Assembly: GCF_905475395.1 (NCBI RefSeq)
Contig: NC_058337.1
Location: 85,802,368 to 85,866,367 of the forward strand
Length of the DNA stretch: 64,000 nucleotides
DNA from: Chrysoperla carnea
Taxonomy: Eukaryota > Arthropoda > Insecta > Neuroptera > Chrysopidae
Direction: 5' to 3'
Position 1 is the first letter of the stretch. Each line of letters starts with the position of its first letter. Below are positions 23,776 to 35,272 of this stretch, piece by piece. Under the pieces are notes generated by a model, which was not told the origin of the DNA, ran no database searches, and saw only the letters and a program-made list of their open reading frames with translations. The position numbers and the translations under genes are program-made.

Positions 23776-25859
23776 AGTTTAAAATCAATTACAAAATTAC
23801 ATTCGAATTTTTCGGTTTTTCCTATACTCCTATCTCGGAAATGGCCCCAATGATTTTCATGAAATGTAGTATGCGTGGTTTTTCGGGGGCGAAAAATCGA
23901 TCTATCTAGGTTTCATTTTTAGAAAACGTCGTTTGAAATCGGAAAAAAGCGTTTAAAAACTTTCGGAAACGACTCCAACAAATCAAATAAAGAGCAAATT
24001 TGGGTCATCCAGGTACTAATAAAAATCTAACATACTTAATTAAGTTAAAATATGTAATTCATTTATTTATATTATTTTCTAAAACGCCTTTTAAAACATT
24101 TTAGGATATGATTGATGTGTTTTTTTAATGTTTTTTTTCCAGATATTTTTTTTTTTCAAATTGCACATTACTCTTCCACACCCTGTATTAATTGCGATAG
24201 TTTTTTTCTTATATCCATTTATACGTTAATTTTACAAAATTGTATTTAAAAATCAAGTAAAAATATTTGGTTATATGCATTATTTTTAACCATTTAAATT
24301 TGCCCAGTAATGTAATATACAGATATTGAAAACTATGATATTGTATGTAAAATTATGACCACGTCACAAAATTCCTAGTAACTAAATTCATTCGCTCACA
24401 TTATTTGACAGACATATGTGAGCATATAATGTATTATTTTACATTATACATCTGACGACTTCATTAGCATATAATACGAAATTATTATATGTTATATTCA
24501 AATCTTAATTAATAAACTAATATCAGAGAATATATATATGTATAAAATGGGATATGGAGGGAATTTGTGTTTTAAATATTTAAAATTATTTAGTCTTTTT
24601 TAATCTTTATGGAACACACAATTTAGAATATTACTCATATCACAAACTCGCCTAAATGGACATAGAAAAAAAGCCCATCTTGTCAACGGGTAAGAATAGA
24701 AGTGTGTTGAAAATACATTTCATGATCTTACAGTGCACAAGAAATTTCTGATATATATCTAAAAAGTGTTCTATAACTGTCTGCAGAACTTTTGCTTTCT
24801 GAATAAGCTGAGAAAAAAAAGAATAAAATGTTCTTTACCAAATTTGGATATAAGGCCTTATTTACGTGTAATGGCGTCCTGTATGATGTCAATTTATGAC
24901 ATGTAATCATTTATGTATATGAACCTTTAACTATTTGCAAGCTATAAGTATTTGTGTTTGTAAGCTTACATAGTCTTTCACATGATGTGCCGTAGTATCA
25001 TGAGAGCTACATCTGAGTTGTGTTTGCTGTCACGCGACCGGATACATAGTTTTATGAAAATTATTATATAACAATATTAATGATCCTTTAATTTTATTAA
25101 AATTAATCTTGTGTTTTATTATATACATATTATGATAAATCATTAGAAACTTTTATTCAACCGATTTATTCTTAGTGGACAAAAGCCTATTACAGATGTT
25201 GAATTAATTCGAAGCCACAACTAGAAATTCAATTTTTGATAATTGTAGCCTTGACCCCCTTACATACTTTGTGGATAGAGAGTCTTTGTAAAGATCTGGT
25301 TGTCCAGTGGTTTTAAGTATATTTATCTTGTTTTATGCATGTTTTGTGTCGTGTCGTGTTACAATATTAGAACATTTTCTTAAACAAATTTATTTAACAA
25401 ATGTGTGTAGAATATTCTACCATATATACTACAATATTGTTTATATTATCATATAATGTTCTAGAATGAGAAGAAAGGGATTTTACAAATAATAAAGAGG
25501 CCAATACAAAACACAACACATAAACCAACTGACGCTTTATTACAAAATCTTCTATATTGTATAATACGTATACATGAGGGGATGAATTACGCAGTGTATA
25601 TTATTTGTGCATTAAATAAAGATAATATTAAACACTATCTTCAAAAACTCATTAAATATTTCTTTATCGAACAAAATTAGAAACGTATTCAGCAAATTTG
25701 TAAAATTGAAAGCAAAAAAAAAAATTGATTTACTTCAAGCAAACGCTTTTAAATTCAAACTATTTTTTCATCACACTTTCATATTGGCAACAACAAAAAC
25801 TCTTTTATTATTCATCGTGTTATATTAGAGCCTGATTTCAACTTGAAAGCTCGACTCTT

Positions 25860-26115
25860 TTCAGATTTTTAACCCCCCAATTAAAAAAGGTGTTACAAGT
25901 TTTACCGCTATGTGTGTGTGTGTGTGTCTGTCTGTCGGTCTGTGGCATCGTAGCGCCAAAACGGATGAACCGATTTTCTTGGGTTTGTTGAAAGGTAATT
26001 TAATAGACAGTGTTCTTAGCTATTTAATGGAGATTATTCTTAGCTATTTTTAATTGAGAGTGTTCTTAGCTTATTTCAAATGCGAGCATAGGGTTACGTA
26101 CCCGAAAAATTGGTC
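25860..26115 (+). repeat. Dispersed insect repeat with (TG)n and (CTGT)n core
   Basis: Contains AACCCCCCAATTAAAAAAGG, GTTTTACCGCTATGTGTG, a TGTCTGTCTGTCGG tract, CCAAAACGGATGAACCGATT and repeated AGTGTTCTTAGCTAT units. I recognise the order of these words from a repeat common to many insect genomes, but cannot name the family. It is non-coding. Confidence 0.5.
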
Positions 26116-26184
26116 GGGTTTTTTTTAAATTTTGTAAATTTCAATTGTCTAAAAAACAATTACAATTTTAAATAAAGAGAATTG

Positions 26185-26278
26185 AAAAAAAAATACCAGG
26201 AGGAGGATCCCAGGTTTCTTGGATTCGTGCCAAGCGTTTTAACCATTTGGACAATACGTTCTTTAGGCACAATGTGTA
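26185..26278 (-). repeat. Degenerate tRNA-like SINE head
   Basis: On the minus strand, AAATGGTTAAAACGCTTGGC is followed by ACGAATCCAAGAAACCTGGG and ATCCTCC, which resembles the D-arm, anticodon-arm and T-arm order of a tRNA. The B box is eroded and no acceptor stem forms, so it is not a tRNA gene. A SINE remnant is likely. Confidence 0.4.
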
Positions 26279-28194
26279 ATTATTTATTTGTTTTGTTTCC
26301 CAAAATTAACTTATTTATTTATTATTTAAATAAAATGTTCTTCTAAGGAATTCTCTCGATGTTAGAGTCTCATTCTAACAGGCACCCCAATATAAAAAAA
26401 TTTCAATTGAAACAGGCTTTTTTACATAAGCAATTGAAGAAATGGTGTAGTTAAATCAATAAAATTTTTCTCTAGTTGTTTTCTACACTTTAGTACGTAT
26501 TGATTTTCGAAGTAAATTGTATAAAAGTTGGAAAATTAATTATTTTCAAAAATTTCTAATAAATGGAAATCCAGAATTGAAATCTTTCTTGCAACTGTCT
26601 TCGATCGGCGAAGTTCTTATTGATACTTTAATTTAAAGTATGCTTAGGGAAACAATTTTAAAGCACAACTTTTTGAATACTTTGTCCTTAAGATAAATCG
26701 TATAAAGGATAAAACAGATAGAATAGCTGATATATGTGTTATGTTAGTACAAACAAAACACTTCATTTGTTTGGTGAACCGTAATGTATACTTTATATGT
26801 TTATTGTATGTATCGACTACAGCTTAAATATATCTGGCTGAGTTTACTCTAGTATATATAGCTACGGATGCTCTTGAATAACGCGGTATTCTGAAAAGTA
26901 ATTTTGAGTTTTATCATTGATTAACTCTGGCTTTCAAAAGCTATATTTCATCATTAATTATCTTGATTTTACCGTTTTTTTTTAAGATATTCATTCTACG
27001 AATTGACACGTAAGATGATGACTGGTACATGGTCTCGTTTTAGCGCTTCTGCATGGAGGGGGGCATGTGTCTCGTTTTAGCGCTTTCCATCCTAAGACTG
27101 ATACTCCATCTGTTTAGAAGCTGAGATATATCCGATTTTTGGCTGGAGACTCCAGTTTTCGCGAAATATTTTCGCTTTCCCGAAGATAGTGTGAATTCTC
27201 CAAAATTTATACAAAGAAGAAGATTATTTAACCCCTGTCTTGTTTTTTCAAACATTAAGTTTGAAAATTTCTCAATGTTAAAGTGAGAAAAGAACACTCC
27301 CATTTTTTTCATTAAAAAAATTGAAATTTTGAGTTCAAAAATATTTTCAAACCGAATATTCCAAATTTAACGACTTTTGAAGGTGACAATCCTAGTATTT
27401 GATTTGATCCCAAATTTTCGCGTTATTTAAGTTAGAATATATTTATTAAAAAACTAGGTATATATAATATTAGTAAAATGAAAACAAGAGATGTCCAAGA
27501 TATTATGAATTTGTTAATATTAGATGGGTTTTACAAATATTAGTTGTAGTGGTTTTAGATTTACAATTTCATCAATATATTTATTTATTAATCCCCAATC
27601 TTGTGCTTGCATGATTGTGAAGGCTATAGCTATAGGAAGGATCAAATCAAATATTGGTTTAATATTCCATTTACAAAATGAACTACATATACCTACATGG
27701 TGTTTTAATTTTTACATGTCCTTTCAATAATATTAATAATATTGTAACCGGGTAGGTTTAAGATAAGAAGGTCTGTAATGAAATAATATTAAAAGTTGTA
27801 GGCAGTACCGTATGATCTTTTATCCTACATTTAAAAATTATTTTGTACAGTTTAATATGTAGATATATCAATAAATACATACGTATATTCTTATTTTTTT
27901 CTTTAAGGCGAAAACCCGCAAACACGTGGAAATAAATCACTTGATCGAAAATAGTATTTGTGCTAGCAATTTGATAATAATGGTATAAATTTAGTGGTTT
28001 CGCTTATTTGAACGCATGTTTGAGCAAACAGTTGAATGTTCACACAAGTTGAATGTTCGCACTTAGTTTCTCTTCAATTAGAAGCGGGAGTATGAAGAAA
28101 AGGGTGAAAATTGGTTGATTTTCAATGCTTGGTGATAAATCTGTACATCGATACGTTTCATTAAAAAAAAAATAAATCTATTTATTTAACTGGC

Positions 28195-28430
28195 TCAGTA
28201 GGCGTGCGAGTTAAGGCGCTATTAACTTCGAAACGGGTTCGAATTCAGGCAGCGGCAGTGCGATCAATTATAATTAATGGGCGGTAAATTGATCACACTG
28301 TCGCTTGGACAAGAAAGAAATAACCGACTCCACCCACATCACAGAAAGATTGAAAATAATGATGTGGGTGGCCTCTGTTATAGATAGATATCTGAAAAAC
28401 GGAAATTATTATTATTATTATTAAATAAAT
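28195..28430 (+). repeat. tRNA-derived SINE, copy 1
   Basis: The head has an A-box-like TGGCTCAGTAGGCGTGCGAG and a B box GGGTTCGAATTC. The body (GGCAGCGGCAGTG, AATTATAATTAATGGG, CACCCACATCA, GATGTGGGTGG) and the (ATT)n tail match the minus-strand copy at 50325-50635. The head does not close an acceptor stem. RNA polymerase III transcription and retroposition are inferred from this structure. Confidence 0.8.
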
Positions 28431-28739
28431 TTATAAGCAAATTGGTTGGATAGAACGGCTGGGCGGATTATTAACATATTTTGTGAATTCGGACGATAGT
28501 AGAATTTATTATTTTGTTTAATAATCGTAAGAATGGTTTTACAGAGGTTAAATATGTGTATGGTTTTTTATTTTTTTTAAATGTATAATAGTAATTATTC
28601 ATTGAGTATATCAGAGAAGATAGCCGTGAAATATTTTATATTGACCATTTTTACAGAAATCTGTATTTTATGCTAATGTCAAATGACTACTTTTACAGAA
28701 ATCTGTAATTTATGGTAATGTCAAATTAAAGTAATTTTT

Positions 28740-28945
28740 AATTTTTTATTTATTTTTTTATTAATATAGCTTTATAAATTATATCTCATGTATTATTCTG
28801 ATATATCAGCTATATTGCTGTATAGTTTCATTCAAAACCATTCGCTAGTTTTAACTTGAAAGCGTAAAAAACAAACAAACAAACAAACAAACAAACATGC
28901 CTACTTTCGCATTTATAATATATAGAGATATAGAGATAGAGATAG
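28740..28945 (+). repeat. 3' end of a non-LTR-type retroposon with (ACAA)n tract
   Basis: The order ATGTATTATTCTGATATAT, AGTTTCATTCAAAACCATTC, (AAAC)n and ACTTTCGCATTTATAATATA matches, from memory, the 3' terminal region of retroposons very common in insects. The reverse transcriptase portion is absent here, so this is at most a 5'-truncated copy. Confidence 0.5.
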
Positions 28946-31795
28946 ATGAAATTGTAACCAAAAAGGTCAGTTCTCACGTGAGATAAGTTAAATAAAAAAA
29001 TGTATTTTATTTAAAATAAAATTCCATGAAAGTTTTTTCTTATTTTTACCGTAGAGCTTTGCCCTTACACCATTGCAATTGGTACATTCAGTATCAAATA
29101 TATGTTATATAAGGGGATTTATAATTTTATTCAAATTCTCAATCGCAATATTATATAATATTAGAGATACAGTTACACATATTAGATAACGCATATGTGG
29201 TCTTAATTTGTTTGTTATTGGTCAATATTTATGTGAATATATTATTATGTATTATTCGAGTTGTATTTGTGAGTATTTGAGAGTATGTATGTATATTTGA
29301 TATTCATATTTAGGTTTAGGGTTTAGGGGATGACAAATACATTTTATGTCAACAAAATAATATTAGCCAGCATGTTATACCACTTAATAACATACAGAAA
29401 GTATTCAAAAATATCATAGAACACGCTGTTGTCCAAATAAAATATGTAAAATTCAAATGTGAGACCCAACATCACTTCTACGTATAAACTATATTAAATG
29501 AAGTCAGGCACAGCAAAAAGAGTGTTGTTTCAATTCAAATATGAAAAACAAAAATCGATCTCCATACGTAAAGACAGTAACGTACAAAAAGGAAGAGAAA
29601 GTAACTAAATTCAAAATTGGAACGTTTTTTCTAATAGAAAAATTTAATTTCAAACAAGTACAAAAGAAGAAATAGAAAAGAAATTTAAGCCTCAAATTTC
29701 AATATATTCTATGGGCAATGGCTTTTAAATTATTCAAGATACATTCATTTTACAAGAAAGTAAAAATTAATTCAGTGTAATTCAGATCTTTTCAACCTTT
29801 AAAATAAAACCAAGAATCTTATCGTAACACTTCTTAAGAATCAAAATAGTTGCATCTGTAGTCAAATTGGAATAGAAACGAGTATACACTGGAGGTATAA
29901 ATTGCGAATCTAATTTCTACAAGGATCATTTATTCAATTTAATTTTACTCTGTCATTAACGAAACCCGAATTGGGAGTGCCACACAAGAGTGGTTCTTAA
30001 CTCATTTTAAATTTTTGCCCGAGACTGCCTTTGGCAATATTCCATTTTGGCAAGGGAAAAAATTAAACTTTCTTAAAACGTTAAAAAAATATACCAGCTT
30101 CATATTTCTGAAGTTAATGGACACAGATACTACATAAACATAGCTGCATTTGCATAAAAGCTTATGCTTTTCCAGAAAAAGGTATTTTGAAATTAAAACG
30201 AAATGATATCTCTCTTTTTAGAGTGCCTTGAAATAGAAATCTGTAGAAAGCCTCGGAAATTTCTATGTCTATTTGATAGATTTATTATATTTTCGATTAG
30301 CTACATGTGAATAAATAACTTCTATGAAAAATGAAAGTAGTCTATCGAAACAAAACTTTTTATTGACAGCAAGTAGTTAATAACAGTAAAATAAAAATCT
30401 ATGCAAGCTTACGATGTAAGTGGCAAGTGTTATTGAAATAGCTTCCAATTCTGATGGCAAATTATGTTCAAACCTATTTGACGAAACTTTATTTAAAATA
30501 CCTCATTATGCATAAGTGAAATTGATTCTAGAAGAAAATTCATGTTTCTCACACCAATTTAAGGCCTCTTTTACCTTTTACCTGATTGCGGCCATCGCAG
30601 CTAGTAAAGATAAAATTAAAATATACAAGTAAAATTAATGATATGAAATTGCAATTTATACACTCCTACTCTACAGAGTGGACTGATCACTTCTTAGAAT
30701 TAACTTTTGTGGTTTAGATTTATCACGTGCAAATTTTCTTGTCAGCAAAATAAAGTATTGGGTTGTTTCTGCTAACTTTTCGAAGACAAAATGCTACGTT
30801 CAGTGAATCATTACCCGCGAGCATGGGCTTTACGGGGAGCGAAAAGCATACCTACTTGTTATTTTATGAACTTTATTTCTTTTCTCTGTTTTTGCAGGCA
30901 TAATTCTGCACGTTTTGAGAATAAAAAATACGCAAAATATACAGAAATATGCCAACTATTTTTCTTCTTGAAACTTAATTTCAATAAACGCATAGTTTTC
31001 AAGATTTTGCGATAAATTGCCATCGAATATTGACAACACTTGACAACACTTCTTAAAAAAAGCTTAAGCCCGAGATATATTTCCATCATATTGCGATTAA
31101 AACTCTGATTTTTGAAAATAACGTCCCCCCTATATTCTCCATTGGGTAATTGGTTATCGAGCGTTTTATACTAAAATTACTTGATCCCTAAATTTGAAAA
31201 AAAATTTGTTATTTTTATCAGGAAGTTTAATCTAAATACAATTTTAATGATATTGTAAAAGAGAATGAATTTTCTATATTCACTTTGAATATGTTTATTT
31301 ATTTATTTTTCTATTGAAATGAAAAACTTAAAATAATTACGAATGTTGGTCACATGTGTAGGAAAAATTGAAAGAAAATTATACTTTTTTATACTTACTA
31401 TGTTGTATATTCTAAAAAGAGGAAGAAAGAAAAAATGGGCATTCAAAAATATTATCTAACATGCATGGGATAACGAAGTCACTTTGTTGTTGACGACCAT
31501 CTATCTCACCACATATTGCCCTTTAGGCACGTTTTCTAAAGGGATGTTGTGTTAAAAGTTACGATATAATTTTATAGAAGCAGCATATTATATAAAATCC
31601 CTTGTATGTGTATATATATGTTTTTTGCATGAATAAATGTTACTCTATGTACAGAAAAAAGGAAAATAATGAATTCAAGGGAAAAAATTCCATTCCAGTG
31701 TCCAATGTGTGTGATGATGCAACACATATACCTACAGGAATAAAGCTGTATATTATAACGTGGATAATAGTTTCATCACAATATCACGAAACTTT
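28946..31795. other. Intergenic stretch without recognised gene
   Basis: AT-rich with short ORFs only. The word TTTAGGTTTAGGGTTTAGGG at about 29312 resembles a telomere repeat but is isolated. Confidence 0.4.
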
Positions 31796-31799
31796 CTTT

Positions 31800-32437
31800 T
31801 TAACCGACTTCAACCAAAAAAGGAGGAGCTTATCAATTCGACTGTATTTTTTTTAAATGTGTGTTAACTCAGAACTTTCGAACTGGTTTTGATGATTCTT
31901 TATCTATTTGAAAGCAGGTGCTCCCCGTGTGGTCCCATTTTGGTCCAGTTCTGACAGCGGTATCCATGAGTAAACCATAAAAGCCTTCAATTTGCATTAA
32001 GTATGCACGACAAGAGGACGAATAACTCAATATCACGCCAACCGATTTCGATGATTGTTTTTTTAGTGCCAAATTAGTTAGTGTACTTCAGATTCACTAA
32101 AAATCACAAACTAAAATAAACTTTTAACCAAAAGAAAACCGACCTCAAAAGTAAAACTCTTCCAAAACAAATAAATATGCACTAAAAAGTAAAAAAATAA
32201 CGATAATATAATGTAGTTAAAATTGTTATTTTTGGAGTCGGTGTCAGCCAAGCTAATGTAGCAAACTGTTCTGTCAGAGTTGTTTCCTTGGCTGACACCG
32301 ATTCCAAAAATAACAATAATTTTAACTACATTATATTATCGTTATTTTTTTTACTTTTCAGTGCATAATAAGTTTTGGAAAAGTTTTTCTTTTGAAGTCG
32401 TTTTTCTTTTTGTTAAAGTTTTTTTTTATTCAATATT
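31800..32437 (+). repeat. Palindromic MITE-like element, family 1, copy 2
   Basis: This is the counterpart of 785-1440 in opposite orientation. The flank (ACCGACTTCAACCAAAAAAGG, GGTCCCATTTTGGTCCAGTT, GAGGACGAATAACTCAATAT, TTAGTGTACTTCAGATTCAC) precedes the hairpin, whose arms meet at about 32236-32300 (GTCGGTGTCAGCCAAG and CTTGGCTGACACCGA). No ORF. Having two copies with the same composite structure confirms it as a mobile unit. Confidence 0.8.
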
Positions 32438-32439
32438 TG

Positions 32440-33324
32440 GTACAGGTCTCTTTTGGGATATATTGGTACACTTAAATAAGAAAATCATTCTCACTAAAAT
32501 TTTAAGCATGAAAGTTTCCTGGGCATTTTGAAATGCAGGCTTTAATAAGAAATATACTTATTAAGACAAAGTCATCAATAACCGTTGTTTACTTTAACCA
32601 AAGTAAAATATTTGATTACCCTTCCGTCATCAAAGATGAAAAAAGCACCCTTATAATTTTGTAATGCCCCCTGTGTTACAAATTTCAAATTATGATACAT
32701 AGCATATTGTTGGATTTCTTTTTCAGACAACAAAAAGAAGTTTCAAGCAATTTTTCTTCTCAAATAAACAAATCAGCAGATACCAAAAGACGCAGGAATT
32801 GTCCTTCCAACTTTTAAGTCGTGTTAGGGACAGAGTAGAGCTTATATTCAACTAAATATTTTGAGAGATTGTATTTCGTGAATAGTTCAACTAAGCAGAA
32901 AAGTAATTTGAAACTTTTATTGCATTTTTAAAGACCCGGATTAAACGATTTATAATACGATGTTGTTTCTTTATCTCGTGAAAAATTCGTTACAATATTT
33001 TTTTGTTATTCCATTCAAAGGACATATGGAAGGCCTTTTTATGCGTGTTTTACTCACTTGTTCTATTTTTTAATATTAGTTTGTGTGATGGCAAGAAATG
33101 TGCTCCCAACGATGCAGCACATTTCTTGCCACTGCTCTGCAAATAAAAACGTCAATATTTTAAGACCTTCATCTCCCCTAGTTATAAATTATCCAAAAAT
33201 TCAAGATGATTTACGTTTACTTGAAGCTCCTCTTCCATTATATCATGCTAAGGAATACCTCTCGCTTTGCCTATTTGCGTGGCGTTTTCATATAAAAGTA
33301 TTATTTTTTTCAAAAACGACACCT

Positions 33325-33325
<1 letters not shown>
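32440..33325. other. Intergenic stretch left of the errantivirus
   Basis: No gene supported. An ORF of about 109 codons ending at 33387 runs into the (TA)n tract and the LTR and is a chance frame. Confidence 0.4.

Positions 33326-33351
<26 letters not shown>
33326..33351. repeat. (TA)n microsatellite at the left errantivirus junction
   Basis: A pure TA tract directly abuts the first base of the 5' LTR. The matching tract on the other side of the element (from 41471) shows that insertion happened inside one (TA)n array. The target duplication (probably TATA or longer) is therefore hidden in the repeat. Confidence 0.9.
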
Positions 33352-33355
<4 letters not shown>

Positions 33356-33920
33356 GTGCATCAGATTTCCAACACAGATTCCCATAAACTGAATATTTGA
33401 GAATCGCTGACTAAGCAGACTCCCATAATAAATTCATTTCTTCTTTTTTGCAGGATTGCATTATTTTCATTATAAATAAAGATATTTTTCTAATTTTAAT
33501 TAGTCTTTGATAATCTTTGAAAAAATAAAATTTTTAAGTTAATTTCGAATTGTTAATATGTTCAAAATAGTTTACATCATATTAATTGTTATAATCATTG
33601 TTGTAATGTAAAGTTATTTTTATTAATTAAATACAAAATATCTCAATTTAATTAAAAATTAATAAAGTGTTATAATTTGAAAAACATCCTAAATACGACG
33701 TAATCAACATTCAACAAAAATAAAAGTGAACATCGAAAGCATCCAGAAGTTAACACAACAATAGATCAAAGCTCCGTTTCTTGAATTTAACGAAAAAATC
33801 AAGTGGCGATCCCGTTAAACTGAACTGAAGGATTTCCAGTCGAATCCATTTCATAGGAGAACAACTAACAATTTTCGGACCAAATTGGTTTTCCTAAAAG
33901 TGAAATTGGAGGTCACGACA
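33352..33920 (+). repeat. 5' LTR of errantivirus, 569 bp
   Basis: It starts TGTGGTGCATCAG and ends GGAGGTCACGACA, with TG...CA termini. It is repeated at 40902-41470 with the same length and no difference that I could find by eye. Several AATAAA words lie in the first half. Identical LTRs mean very little time since integration. Confidence 0.95.
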
Positions 33921-33924
33921 AAAT

Positions 33925-33942
33925 TGGCGATCCTGCCAGGAT
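33925..33942 (+). other. Primer binding site, tRNA-Arg-like
   Basis: TGGCGATCCTGCCAGGAT starts four bases after the LTR. Its complement is CCTGGCAGGATCGCCA, which fits the 3' end plus CCA of an insect tRNA-Arg (ACG) as I remember it. The tRNA identity is from recall; the position and leading TGG are seen in the sequence. Confidence 0.75.
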
Positions 33943-34140
33943 ACTACTACGTATTAGTTAGAGTTGAAAAACTTAAAAAATTGTGATTTACGAACATTAC
34001 CAGCTTGGAAAAATACCAGGTCAAGACGGTGCTTGTATAATTACATTCAATAGTGGTTCAACAATAACAAAAACAACAAAAGCCTAAGCAGTTCCAAACC
34101 AGTGCAGGTCTAGACGCAGCAAAGCCGAGCTTGTATCAAG

Positions 34141-34146
34141 GTAAGC
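34141..34146 (+). promoter_or_regulatory. Predicted splice donor for the env subgenomic RNA
   Basis: CAAG/GTAAGC is a strong consensus donor in the untranslated leader, 70 bases before the gag ATG. It pairs logically with the acceptor at 38860, because spliced env mRNA is known for gypsy-like errantiviruses. Confidence 0.75.
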
Positions 34147-34210
34147 GAATTGTTTATTTTGCTTCTGCTGTTAAAATTTTAAATAATTTTTATCCCATTC
34201 ACAATTCACA

Positions 34211-35272
34211 ATGTCCTCTCACCCATCACGAAATAATTCTCCTGAACCAGAAATCTCTGAAGATGAGGGTTCATTTGTCGATAGCGAAAAAATTCCAATA
34301 TCATTTCTCGCACAAATGATTACACCATATAATGGCAATCCAGCCGAACTTCAAAATTTTTTACAAAATGCCGAAAATGCTTTAAGTCTTTCACAAGATT
34401 CTCAAAAAAGAGCTTTAACAGCATTAATATTTTCTAAAGTATCTGCCGATGTGAAAAATAAACTAAACGCTACAAATATTACAACTTTTGCAAATTTAAA
34501 ACAAAAATTAGAACAAATTTTTCAAATTACGGAAAGCTTAACATTCTTACAAGAACAATTGGAAACATGTAAGCAAAAACCGAATGAATCAATTAAAGAA
34601 TTTTATTCTCGCATTGAACGTCTAAATTCTCGCATTATTCAAAAAGTAAAAGAAAAAACTACTTCGAAATCTATGTTAATTGGAAAATTAGCATTAATCG
34701 AGGATATGGCACTTAGAAGGTTTACACACCATTGTAAACCGGAAATATCCAATATTCTACGTCACAAAAATTGCAACTCAATGAATGAAGCGTTATCAAT
34801 AGCAAGCGAAGAAGAAGCGTTCATTAGCATGCAAAACCAACTTAAGAATACAAGCTTAAATAACATTCATTCAAGTAATTCGCGAAAGTATTGTAAAATT
34901 TGTAGAAAAAATAATCATAATACTAAAGACTGTCGAAATAAAAATAATAGTTCACAATTTAATAATTCTAATTCTGGAGAGGCATCACGCTCAGATAATC
35001 GAAATTATAATTTTAAACAATGTACTTATTGTAAATTTAAAGGGCATACAATCGACGAATGCCGGAAAAAACGTTTTAACGAAAATTTGAATAATTCAAA
35101 TCCCAAAGTAGCCCATGCAAATAGTGGCTCAAATAATCCCAGTACTTCAAGGCAATCAAATAATCCCAATAATGACGTAAATCATTTAAACTACAAATCG
35201 CTCGGGTTAATGGAAGCCCCAACTACGAGCAAGTCAACAGAGTGGGCTTCACTAAACTTCCAAATGCAATAA
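34211..35272 (+). CDS. gag: Errantivirus Gag
   Basis: Encodes a 353-aa structural polyprotein that would package genomic RNA and form particles. The N-terminal two thirds are capsid-like and helical, with segments such as ELQNFLQNAENAL and SIKEFYSRIERLNSRI. Two zinc knuckles of the form CX2CX4HX4C follow at residues 228-241 and 271-284. The tail is Asn/Ser-rich. The start ATG at 34211 is the first in frame that gives the whole capsid region. Another ATG, in a different frame at about 34131, gives only a short chance ORF. The gene overlaps pol, which is read in the -1 frame; see the TTTAAAC signal at 35185. Confidence 0.95.
   Translation: MSSHPSRNNSPEPEISEDEGSFVDSEKIPISFLAQMITPYNGNPAELQNFLQNAENALSLSQDSQKRALTALIFSKVSADVKNKLNATNITTFANLKQKLEQIFQITESLTFLQEQLETCKQKPNESIKEFYSRIERLNSRIIQKVKEKTTSKSMLIGKLALIEDMALRRFTHHCKPEISNILRHKNCNSMNEALSIASEEEAFISMQNQLKNTSLNNIHSSNSRKYCKICRKNNHNTKDCRNKNNSSQFNNSNSGEASRSDNRNYNFKQCTYCKFKGHTIDECRKKRFNENLNNSNPKVAHANSGSNNPSTSRQSNNPNNDVNHLNYKSLGLMEAPTTSKSTEWASLNFQMQ

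Noticed and set aside
29312-29334. Telomere-like TTTAGGG words
   Set aside because: Only two to three imperfect units in isolation; lower Diptera are not expected to use this repeat.
33058-33387. 109-codon ORF before the errantivirus
   Set aside because: It runs through the (TA)n tract and into the LTR, so it cannot predate the insertion as a gene.
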